Source of the DNA: an uncultured Gemmatimonadota bacterium
GTDB lineage: Bacteria; Gemmatimonadota; Gemmatimonadetes; Gemmatimonadales; Gemmatimonadaceae
DNA: 13,150 nt
Reading direction: 5' to 3'
NCBI GenBank assembly: GCA_946479895.1
Contig: CAMLHT010000101.1
Location: 1-13,150 of the forward strand
Both the position numbers and the translations under genes were made by a program. This document shows positions 1 to 5,193 of the stretch, one piece after another. Under the pieces are notes generated by a model. That model was not told where the DNA came from and ran no database searches. It saw only the letters and a list, made by a program, of their open reading frames with translations. Within the stretch, counting starts at the first letter, position 1, and each line of letters opens with the position of its first letter.

Positions 1-53
1 AACCACCATTCTCGGATCCAAAGACCGATGTCCTGCCATTGGACGAGGGGGCA
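1..53 (-). tRNA. tRNA-Gln (anticodon UUG), 5' part only
   Basis: Read on the minus strand from 53, the sequence has a 7-nt acceptor strand TGCCCCC, then T8 and C9, then a D-stem GTCC/GGAC around an AATGGCA loop. The anticodon arm is TCGGT-CTTTGGA-TCCGA with anticodon TTG (plus-strand 19-21), and the start of the T-arm (GGTGGTT) follows. U at position 1 and the UUG anticodon both fit tRNA-Gln. The T-loop, 3' acceptor strand and any CCA lie beyond base 1, so the gene is truncated by the window. The base pair closing the anticodon loop is a T-T mismatch, while the other four pairs are Watson-Crick. It lies 120 nt downstream of ispE on the same strand; ispE next to tRNA-Gln is a common bacterial arrangement. 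Confidence 0.88.
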
Positions 54-109
54 GCGAGCCGCGAAAGCTAACCAAAAAGTCAGCCGCGGTCTAAATCGGA
101 GCACGACTT

Positions 110-141
110 GCCCGCGGAGCCGCCCAGGCGCGGGCTCGGGC
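110..141 (-). terminator. possible hairpin between ispE and tRNA-Gln
   Basis: On the minus strand about 32 nt after the ispE stop, GCCC-GAGCC can pair with GGCTC-CGC-GGGC (4 + 5 bp with a 3-nt bulge, loop of about 11 nt). A second smaller GC hairpin (GCCGG-TGG-CCGGC) sits closer to the stop. No U-tract follows, so it may only be GC-rich sequence that folds by chance. The remaining gap (54-109) contains no ORF or RNA gene that I recognise; the tRNA promoter should be here but no convincing -35/-10 pair is visible. Confidence 0.25.
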
Positions 142-173
142 GATGCCGCCGGCCACCGGCCGACGGCCCCGGA

Positions 174-1043
174 CTACTTCGTGACGTGAACCGGAGCCAC
201 CGCCGTCGAGGTCTTCGACATCAGGCCCCCGATCGGCGACTCCCTGAGCGCGGTGTCCGCCGCGGCCTGATCCTCGAAGATCCCGATGACGGAGGAGCCG
301 GATCCGGCGAGGATGCTGATCTGCGCGCCATGCTGGCGAAGTGACGCGGCGGCCCTGGCGAGGTCGGGGAAGCGGCTGAACACCACGGAGTCGAAATCGT
401 TGCTCGCGATCGAGGCCATGCGGCTCCAGTCGCGCACCGCGGCGGCATCGATGATGAACGCCGTCGGCGTGAACCCCATGCGCGCCTCCGCCACCCAGGC
501 GTAGGCGTCGGCGGTGGCGATGCCCTTCGACGGCGTGATGATCACGATCGGATGCCACGGCAGCGTGGGGAGCGGCATCAGGCGCTCGCCGCGGCTCCAG
601 GCGAGCGCGAACGGACTCTCGAGCGTGAGGAAGGGAACGTCGGATCCCAGCTCGGCGGCGAGCGTGACGAGGCGCGGCCCGAGCGGCGTCGGCGACATCG
701 CGTCGAGGGCGCGGAGGACGGCGCCGGCGTCGGCGCTGCCGCCCCCGAGTCCACCACCGACCGGGATGCGCTTGGTCAGCTCGATCGCGAAGTTCGTCGG
801 CCAGCCGGTCGCCTCGGCGTAAGCGATGGCCGCCCGGTAGGCGAGGTTTCGCTCGACGGGGCCGAGGTCGGCGCCCTTGCAGTCGATGGAGCGGCCGCTG
901 CCTTCGGTGCGGACGACGACCTCATCGGCCAGCTCGATGCGGGCGAAGATGGTCTCCAGCGAATGGAACCCGTCGGCTTCGCGGGCGAGGACCTTGAGGC
1001 GCAGGTTGATCTTGGCCTGCGCCGCGACGCGCGCCTCAGGCAT
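174..1043 (-). CDS. ispE: 4-diphosphocytidyl-2-C-methyl-D-erythritol kinase
   Basis: IspE phosphorylates the 2-hydroxyl of CDP-methylerythritol with ATP, the fourth step of the MEP pathway to isopentenyl diphosphate; it is a cytosolic GHMP-superfamily kinase. The 289-aa product is full length for the family. Visible family motifs are AKINLRLKV at residues 10-18 (substrate-binding Lys/Asn), the glycine-rich ATP loop PVGGGLGGGSADAGA at 94-108, GSDVPF at 133-138 holding the catalytic Asp135, and a C-terminal LAGSGSSVIGIF loop at 245-256. The ATG at 1043 overlaps the stop of the upstream membrane-protein gene by 8 nt (ATGCCTGA), so translation is probably coupled; GGTGA a few bases upstream is a weak ribosome site. 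A very confident call. Confidence 0.96.
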   Translation of the reverse strand: MPEARVAAQAKINLRLKVLAREADGFHSLETIFARIELADEVVVRTEGSGRSIDCKGADLGPVERNLAYRAAIAYAEATGWPTNFAIELTKRIPVGGGLGGGSADAGAVLRALDAMSPTPLGPRLVTLAAELGSDVPFLTLESPFALAWSRGERLMPLPTLPWHPIVIITPSKGIATADAYAWVAEARMGFTPTAFIIDAAAVRDWSRMASIASNDFDSVVFSRFPDLARAAASLRQHGAQISILAGSGSSVIGIFEDQAAADTALRESPIGGLMSKTSTAVAPVHVTK

Positions 1044-2061
1044 TCGTCACCGCGTCCCGCTTGATGTCACCGACGTGCAGTCCCATGCGAATCGAGTAGA
1101 AGAGGCCGAGGGCCGTCACCGGTATGTAGCTGGCCACGTGATAGGCGATCGCCCACGCGGCGGCGATTTCCTTCGGCACGCCGTATACCGAAAGCCCCAG
1201 AATCGCGACGCTTTCGAAGACGCCGACGAATCCGGGCGCCTGGGGAAGGGCAACGGCGAGCACGATGATCGACTGGATGAAGATCGTCGACATGAACGGC
1301 GCCTCGAGCCCGAGGGCCTGGTACGCCAGCCAGTACGAGGAGGCGCAGACGAGCCAGTGGACGACCGTCCACATGAAGGCCAGCAGGAAGCGCCGCGGAT
1401 CGCGGAGCACCGTGAGGCCGGCGGCGAAGCGCTCGAAGAACCGGGCGACGGGGTCCTCGAAACGCGGAATGGACCGGCGCGCCATCCAGCGGAACACGCC
1501 GATGAAGTGGTCGGGAAACAGGACGAGCACAAAGAGGCCCGTGAGCCCGATGATGAGCCCGACGGTCCCGAGCAGCGCGAAGCTGCCGACCGACCGTCCA
1601 TTCAGCGTGGCGTCGCGCGGGAAGGTCGGGTCGAGCATCGCGACGAGCAGCAGGAGCAGCACGACGATGCCGTCGAACACCCGGTCCACCACCACGGAGG
1701 CGACGCCGGTCGAGAAGGGGACCGAGGGCTCCTTCCGCGACAGCACGTACGGACGCGCGATCTCGCCGGCGCGGCCGGGGACGACGTTCGTCATCATCTG
1801 CCCGATGATGATCGACTGGAACAGCGACGAGAACGGGAGGCGGCGTCCCGCGGGCTGGGGCGGGAGGATGATGCGCCAGCGCGGAACGCGGATCGCGAAG
1901 ATGAACGTCGCCGTGAGGGCGCTCGCGATGAGCAGCGGCACGTTCGCGGACCGGATGTGCCGCCACGAGTCGGCCCAGTCGATGCCGCTGTAGCGGACGA
2001 GCAGCCAGACGAATAATCCGCTGACCAGGACCCCGATCAGCGCCCGCGTTTTCTGGGACAC
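1036..2061 (-). CDS. UPF0104/lysylphosphatidylglycerol synthase-type flippase-like membrane protein
   Basis: This 341-aa polytopic inner-membrane protein belongs to the UPF0104/AglD family (Pfam PF03706), which corresponds to the membrane half of MprF. The family includes lipid flippases and proteins of unknown substrate. About eight hydrophobic segments can be seen, near residues 7-24, 41-57, 78-92, 117-143, 160-182, 225-250, 257-292 and 300-323. Two signature motifs are present: NVVPGRAGE (92-100) followed by RPYVLSRK, and LPQAPGFVGVFE (272-283); a DR pair (126-127) is also typical. There is no soluble aminoacyl-transferase domain, so it should not make lysyl-PG itself. The start is GTG (2061), 4 nt after the stop of the preceding gene and without a clear ribosome site, so it is probably translated by coupling. 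Substrate unknown. Confidence 0.85.
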   Translation of the reverse strand: MSQKTRALIGVLVSGLFVWLLVRYSGIDWADSWRHIRSANVPLLIASALTATFIFAIRVPRWRIILPPQPAGRRLPFSSLFQSIIIGQMMTNVVPGRAGEIARPYVLSRKEPSVPFSTGVASVVVDRVFDGIVVLLLLLVAMLDPTFPRDATLNGRSVGSFALLGTVGLIIGLTGLFVLVLFPDHFIGVFRWMARRSIPRFEDPVARFFERFAAGLTVLRDPRRFLLAFMWTVVHWLVCASSYWLAYQALGLEAPFMSTIFIQSIIVLAVALPQAPGFVGVFESVAILGLSVYGVPKEIAAAWAIAYHVASYIPVTALGLFYSIRMGLHVGDIKRDAVTNA

Positions 2062-2065
2062 GATG

Positions 2066-2875
2066 TCAGTCTTTGAGGGCGAGTCCGATCAGGTCGTACA
2101 TCTCGTCGAGCGCCGCCGGCGACGCCACGCCACCGGACGCCTTGATCTGCTCGCGAAGGGCGGCCGCGCGCTCGAGGGCGGCGCGCCCGCGATAGAGCAG
2201 CGTCTCGACGGGGACGACCTCCACCGCGCCGAAGGCGACGGGCCTCGCGATCGGCTTGGCGACGAGGACGTCGAGGGCGTCGATTCCGCGGCCGAGCAGG
2301 TCGCTGCGGGAGGCGGCGTCGTCACTGACGCCGCCGCGCACGATGTGCGGGCCGCCGTCCGAGTAGAAGAGCGTGTCGATGGGGACGACGGTGGGAGTGG
2401 GAGTGGGAGTGGGGGTGGGAGTGGGAGTGGGAGTGGGAGCGGCGACTTCAGCGGAGACCGGGGCAGCGGGTTCCTCGCCAGCTGCAGGTGTCGTCCGGCC
2501 CGTCGCATCCCCATCCCCACTCCCACTCCCACCGTACCTCGCCAACTCGGTCGCCCGGTGATGCAGGTGCTCGCTGTCCTCGTCGCTGAACTGTGACGCG
2601 CGGGAGGCGAGGTGCCGGAGATCGTCCACCGCCGCCATGAGCGTTCCCCCCAGCGACGGATTCCACTCGGCGGTGCCGCCGGCCAGCGCATCGGCGACAC
2701 CGGCGACGAGGCTCGTCAGCTGGGTGAGCGCGGGCACGGCGAGCTTCGCCACCGCGTCGCGCGCCGCCGCCGCAGCCGCGGCGAGATCGGCTGGACGCGG
2801 TCCATCGCCGACGTCGTCGAGAATGACGGCTCCGAGTCGATCGAGATGGTGGACCGCGTCGTCGGCGAGCGTCAA
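2066..2875 (-). CDS. two-domain protein with Pro-Thr linker; N-terminal part resembles a degenerate HPt helical bundle
   Basis: I do not recognise this 269-aa protein by name. Residues about 1-112 are almost entirely helical and Ala/Leu-rich. The spacing of 'AAARDAVAKL...LTSLVAGVADAL...LMAAVDDLRHLA' resembles a CheA P1/HPt bundle, but there is no His in the position expected of the phosphorylated His-x-x-Lys-Gly motif, so any HPt relation is inference. A Gly/Ser/Asp linker (115-124) and a linker of eight Pro-Thr pairs (147-162) follow. The C-terminal domain (163-269) holds a repeated motif, VVPIDTLFY at 163-171 and VVPVETLLY at 220-228. No signal peptide or membrane segment is visible. The start is TTG at 2875 without a clear ribosome site, so the true start may differ. 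It sits 42 nt after pdxJ and 4 nt before the flippase-like gene. Confidence 0.72.
   Translation of the reverse strand: MTLADDAVHHLDRLGAVILDDVGDGPRPADLAAAAAAARDAVAKLAVPALTQLTSLVAGVADALAGGTAEWNPSLGGTLMAAVDDLRHLASRASQFSDEDSEHLHHRATELARYGGSGSGDGDATGRTTPAAGEEPAAPVSAEVAAPTPTPTPTPTPTPTPTVVPIDTLFYSDGGPHIVRGGVSDDAASRSDLLGRGIDALDVLVAKPIARPVAFGAVEVVPVETLLYRGRAALERAAALREQIKASGGVASPAALDEMYDLIGLALKD
2391..2438. repeat. 8-unit GTGGGA hexamer tandem repeat
   Basis: Eight head-to-tail hexamers: seven are GTGGGA and the fourth unit (2409-2414) is GTGGGG. They lie inside the unrecognised gene and, on its coding strand, spell eight Pro-Thr pairs. The unit is two codons, so gain or loss of copies would lengthen or shorten the linker without a frameshift. 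The plus strand (template for this gene) carries eight runs of at least three G separated by 3-nt spacers, which fits the G-quadruplex pattern. Confidence 0.9.
2508..2533. repeat. inverted partner of the GTGGGA array
   Basis: The plus strand reads CCCCA/CCCAC-type units (TCCCCA twice, then CTCCCA twice), i.e. GTGGGA/GTGGGGAT-like units on the minus strand, the inverse of the array at 2391-2438. In the protein this encodes GGSGSGDGDA (residues 115-124). The two arrays are about 70 bp apart and can pair as a long imperfect inverted repeat. G-runs are therefore on opposite strands at the two sites. Confidence 0.75.
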
Positions 2876-2917
2876 GTCGAGAGGCGAGTGGGAGTGGAAG
2901 CGGCGGTGCGGACGAAG

Positions 2918-3673
2918 TTAGGCTCGCGATCGGGCAGCGTCCATGGCGACCCGAAGCTCCTTCACGGCTTCCGCGATCCCGATGAAGACCGCGCGGCTGA
3001 TCACGGAGTGGCCGATGTTGAGCTCCTCGATTTCGTGGATAGCCGCCACCGGCCCCACGTTTGTGACGGTGAGGCCGTGGCCGGCGTGCACGGCGAGGCC
3101 GATCCCGGAGCCGAGCCGCGCCGCGGACCGGAGCGCGTCGAGCTTCGCGGGATCATCCGGCCGATGGGCGTATTGCCCGGTGTGAAGCTCGATCGCGGCC
3201 GCGCCGAGCTCGCGCGAGGCCCGGACGGACGCGTCGTCCGGGTCGATGAAGAGGCTGGTGCGGATGCCGGCCGCGTTCAGCCGCGCGATGCCCGCGCGCA
3301 GCGATGCCTCATCGGCGTGGAGGTTCAGGCCGCCCTCGGTCGTGACCTCGGTGCGCTTCTCGGGGACGAGCGTGACCTGGGCCGGCTTGAGCCGCTCGGC
3401 CAGGGCGAGCATCTCCGGAATGCAGGCCATCTCGAGGTTGAAGACCCCGCGGGTCTTTTCGGCGATGCGGAGGATGTCGTGGTCCTGGACGTGCCGCCGG
3501 TCCTCGCGCAGGTGCGCGGTGATGCCGTCGGCGCCGGCCCGCTCGCAGATTTCGGCGGCCGCGGCCGGGTCGGGCTCCTCACCGCGTCGCGCCTGCCGCA
3601 GCGTCGCGACGTGATCGACGTTGATGTAGAGGCGAAGATGTCGCGTCGCGCCGCCCGACACCGTTGCTGGCAT
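2918..3673 (-). CDS. pdxJ: pyridoxine 5'-phosphate synthase
   Basis: PdxJ condenses 1-deoxy-D-xylulose 5-phosphate with 3-amino-2-oxopropyl phosphate to give pyridoxine 5'-phosphate, the last ring-closing step of DXP-dependent vitamin B6 synthesis; it is a cytosolic TIM barrel. Characteristic segments are all present: YINVDHVATLRQAR near the N-terminus (phosphate/substrate site Asn, Asp, His), ITAHLREDRRH (about 51-61), NLEMA with the catalytic Glu (about 79-83), TLVPEKR, and VHAGHGL with the C-terminal active-site His. Length is about 251 aa against roughly 240 usual; the excess is a short N-terminal extension. A GTG at 3676 directly precedes the ATG at 3673, and a further GTG lies at 3661; none has a clear ribosome site, so the start is uncertain by up to 15 nt. 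First gene of the minus-strand row. Confidence 0.96.
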   Translation of the reverse strand: MPATVSGGATRHLRLYINVDHVATLRQARRGEEPDPAAAAEICERAGADGITAHLREDRRHVQDHDILRIAEKTRGVFNLEMACIPEMLALAERLKPAQVTLVPEKRTEVTTEGGLNLHADEASLRAGIARLNAAGIRTSLFIDPDDASVRASRELGAAAIELHTGQYAHRPDDPAKLDALRSAARLGSGIGLAVHAGHGLTVTNVGPVAAIHEIEELNIGHSVISRAVFIGIAEAVKELRVAMDAARSRA

Positions 3674-3676
3674 CAC

Positions 3677-3721
3677 AGTTCAGGATTAAGGTCCACGCAG
3701 CCCAACAGCGGAGAAACGCCA
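3677..3721. promoter_or_regulatory. 45-nt divergent gap between pdxJ and lipoprotein gene
   Basis: The pdxJ row and the lipoprotein gene start back to back with only about 45 nt between them, so their promoters must overlap each other or the 5' ends of the genes. For the plus-strand gene a ribosome site GGAG at 3710-3713 lies 8 nt before the GTG at 3722, which decides that start. An A/T-rich patch GATTAAGG (3684-3691) is the only -10-like sequence; no convincing -35 pairs with it on either strand. No operator-like palindrome is obvious. Confidence 0.35.
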
Positions 3722-4183
3722 GTGAAGAAGTTAATCGGAATGGGAGCGCTTCTTCTGGTCGCGTGCCAGCCGAAGGTCGAGGTTTCCTCTCCGACTCCCT
3801 CGACCAGCACCGTGGCTGTCGGCGGCGTTGGCGCGGAGTCGGCTTCGGCGGCCGTGACCAGCTTCATGGCCGCGGCGAAGACCGAGGATCTCCAGGCGAT
3901 CGGCGGCATCTGGGGCACGGCGTCCGGCCCGGCGCGCGAGGCGATGACGCGCCAGGAGCTCGAGATGCGCTCGTACATCATCGTGAAGTGCGTCCGTCAC
4001 GACCGCTACACGACCCTCGGCGAAAGCAACGCGGCCGGCGGCCGGCGCGTGATCGGCGTCCAGATCACGAAGGGACAGCTGACGAAGTCGACGAACTTCA
4101 CCCTGGTCCCGGGCCCGCAGTCGCGGTGGTTCGTGGAGAAGGTGGACCTGGAGCCGCTGACGCAGATCTGCCAGCTGCCCTAG
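3722..4183 (+). CDS. small lipoprotein, possibly NTF2/DUF4878-like
   Basis: The product is a 153-aa envelope lipoprotein. It starts MKKLIGMGALLLVAC: two Lys, a short hydrophobic stretch and a lipobox LVAC with the lipidated Cys15, giving an unusually short 14-residue signal. A Ser/Thr/Pro/Val-rich tether (about 20-40) is followed by a compact alpha+beta domain (about 41-153). The start helix 'AVTSFMAAAKTEDLQAIGGIWG' and strand pattern ending in 'SRWFVEKVDLEP' look like an NTF2/SnoaL-type fold of the DUF4878 sort; this fold call is inference. Cys90 and Cys150 could form a disulfide. The GTG start at 3722 is chosen because GGAG lies 8 nt upstream and because it gives a clean lipoprotein signal; the longer upstream open frame is antisense to pdxJ and not real. 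Function unknown. Convergent with the epimerase gene. Confidence 0.85.
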   Translation: MKKLIGMGALLLVACQPKVEVSSPTPSTSTVAVGGVGAESASAAVTSFMAAAKTEDLQAIGGIWGTASGPAREAMTRQELEMRSYIIVKCVRHDRYTTLGESNAAGGRRVIGVQITKGQLTKSTNFTLVPGPQSRWFVEKVDLEPLTQICQLP

Positions 4184-4590
4184 CGCTCGCTCAGCTCGAC
4201 GAGCACCCCGGCGGTGGCCGACGGGTGGATGAAGGCGATGCGCTTGCCCTCGGCGCCGATCCGCGGGGTCTGGTCGATGAGGCGGAGCCCCGCGGCGCGG
4301 CAGCGGTCGAGCGCGGCATCGAGGTCGTCCACGGCGAAGCAGACGTGGTGGATGCCGGGGCCGCGGGCGGCCACGAACTTGCCAATCGGGGACTGGGGAT
4401 CCTGCGACTCCAGCAGCTCGACGAGCGATTCACCGGCCGCGAGGCCGGCAATCCGGGCGCCGTCGGCGTCGTCGAGCTCGACCTCCGGCATCTGCAGGAC
4501 GTCCCGATAGAAGGGCAGGATGGCGTCGAGGTCCCTGACCGCGATGCCGATGTGGGCGATGGTCGCGCCGCGCCGGGGTGGGTTGGTCAT
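4180..4590 (-). CDS. mce: methylmalonyl-CoA epimerase (VOC family)
   Basis: This enzyme interconverts (2R)- and (2S)-methylmalonyl-CoA, linking propionyl-CoA carboxylase to methylmalonyl-CoA mutase. The 136-aa length is usual for the family. Two paired beta-alpha-beta-beta-beta VOC modules can be seen. The first begins IAHIGIAVRDLDAILPFYRDVL (His13 metal ligand) and contains SLVELLES. The second begins GIHHVCFAVDDLDAAL (His81/His82, one a ligand) and ends GVLVELSE with the terminal Glu132 ligand. RGPGIHHVCFAV and the closing 'HPSATAGVLVEL' are typical of this subfamily rather than of glyoxalase I. No mutase or carboxylase gene is in the window, so the pathway link rests on the family. The start ATG at 4590 is preceded by AAGG; the stop shares a CTAG with the convergent lipoprotein gene. 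Confidence 0.93.
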   Translation of the reverse strand: MTNPPRRGATIAHIGIAVRDLDAILPFYRDVLQMPEVELDDADGARIAGLAAGESLVELLESQDPQSPIGKFVAARGPGIHHVCFAVDDLDAALDRCRAAGLRLIDQTPRIGAEGKRIAFIHPSATAGVLVELSER

Positions 4591-4607
4591 TGCCTTAATC
4601 TTAAAGC

Positions 4608-4668
4608 GGATCCCTCGCTTCGCTCAGGATGACAGCGGGCAGGATCCCGCGCTCCGCCCGGGATGACA
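4608..4668. repeat. two tandem copies of a 27-bp interspersed repeat
   Basis: Copy 1 (4608-4634) and copy 2 (4642-4668) begin GGATCCC and end GGATGACA; they match at 23 of 27 positions and are separated by 7 nt. Translated on the minus strand they give the 'PGGARDPA' and 'CHPERSEGSA' peptides that often appear in spurious predicted proteins, because this sequence family (core TCATCCTGAGCGAAGCGA) is scattered in many copies through the intergenic DNA of various bacteria. It occupies most of the region between the divergent mce and trxA genes, so it may sit in or beside the mce promoter. No transposase is nearby. Confidence 0.8.
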
Positions 4669-4700
4669 AAGCAGGGCTGCACCTTCGGGCGGACGCGATG

Positions 4701-4740
4701 TACAATCCGTAGCCGGGCTTGCCGGTCATCATTTCGGGAG
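4701..4740 (+). promoter_or_regulatory. trxA -10 element and ribosome binding site
   Basis: TACAAT at 4701-4706 matches the sigma-70-type -10 consensus at five of six positions and is preceded directly by TG. The sequence 17 nt upstream (around CTGCAC, 4677-4682) is a poor -35, so recognition may lean on the -10. A ribosome site GGGAG at 4736-4740 lies 9 nt before the trxA ATG at 4750. Predicted transcription start near 4713 gives a leader of about 37 nt. Confidence 0.55.
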
Positions 4741-4749
4741 AGCAACACC

Positions 4750-5076
4750 ATGTCGAACGCACTCGCGGTCACCGATTCCAACTTCGAGCAGGAAGTCGAG
4801 CAGGCATCGGGACTCACCATCGTGGACTTCTGGGCGACCTGGTGCGGCCCCTGCCGCATGATCGCCCCGATCCTGGACCAGATCGCGGTGGAGCACGCGG
4901 GCAAGGTCAAGATCACCAAGCTCGACGTGGACGCGAACATCAAGACGGCGTCCCGCTTCAACGTCCGGTCGATCCCGATGCTGCTGTTCTTCAAGGACGG
5001 CAAGGTGGTCGACCAGATCGTCGGCGCCGTCCCGAAGATGCACATCGAGCAGAAGCTGCAGCAGCACGCCGCGTAA
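4750..5076 (+). CDS. trxA: thioredoxin
   Basis: A cytosolic dithiol-disulfide oxidoreductase that reduces protein disulfides and is recharged by thioredoxin reductase. The 108-aa size is exactly that of classical TrxA. The active site WCGPC is at residues 31-35 (Cys32, Cys35), with the buried Asp26 in 'TIVDFWATW', the cis-Pro loop RSIPML (Pro76) and the glycine-rich 'FKDGKVVDQIVGAVPK' segment all in place. The ATG at 4750 is preceded by GGGAG with a 9-nt gap; a longer open frame back to 4663 reads through the interspersed repeat and promoter and is not used. It appears to be a single-gene transcript with its own promoter and a strong downstream hairpin. Confidence 0.97.
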   Translation: MSNALAVTDSNFEQEVEQASGLTIVDFWATWCGPCRMIAPILDQIAVEHAGKVKITKLDVDANIKTASRFNVRSIPMLLFFKDGKVVDQIVGAVPKMHIEQKLQQHAA

Positions 5077-5085
5077 GGTCTCCAG

Positions 5086-5120
5086 GCGCGGGCCGGACAG
5101 GTCGTCCGGCCCGCGCTTGT
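5086..5120 (+). terminator. Rho-independent-type terminator after trxA
   Basis: Ten bases after the trxA stop, GCGCGGGCCGGAC (5086-5098) pairs without mismatch with GTCCGGCCCGCGC (5104-5116) around a 5-nt loop AGGTC. The tail TTGTGATTTGTG is only moderately T-rich. The 13-bp all-paired GC-rich stem makes it the strongest hairpin seen in the window. Confidence 0.8.
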
Positions 5121-5193
5121 GATTTGTGCAGTTACGCCGCTGGCGCATTCGCGCACCTTGTGGTATTTCGGGTGGCGCAGCTCCCCCCTGGCG

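Noticed and set aside
54..173. A second tRNA in the gap before ispE
   Set aside because: No D-arm, anticodon arm and T-arm combination could be found on either strand.
877..2016. 379-aa plus-strand frame, Asp/Glu/Arg/His-rich
   Set aside because: Shadow of the UPF0104 gene, whose membrane segments and PF03706 motifs are on the minus strand.
2391..2438. Possible CRISPR or phase-variation tract
   Set aside because: The hexamers have no spacers, so it is not CRISPR. A 6-bp unit cannot shift the frame, so on/off phase variation is excluded and only linker length could vary.
2612..3721. Long plus-strand open frame upstream of, and in frame with, the lipoprotein
   Set aside because: It is antisense to pdxJ and the linker protein, and only the part from the GTG at 3722 has a ribosome site and a lipoprotein signal.
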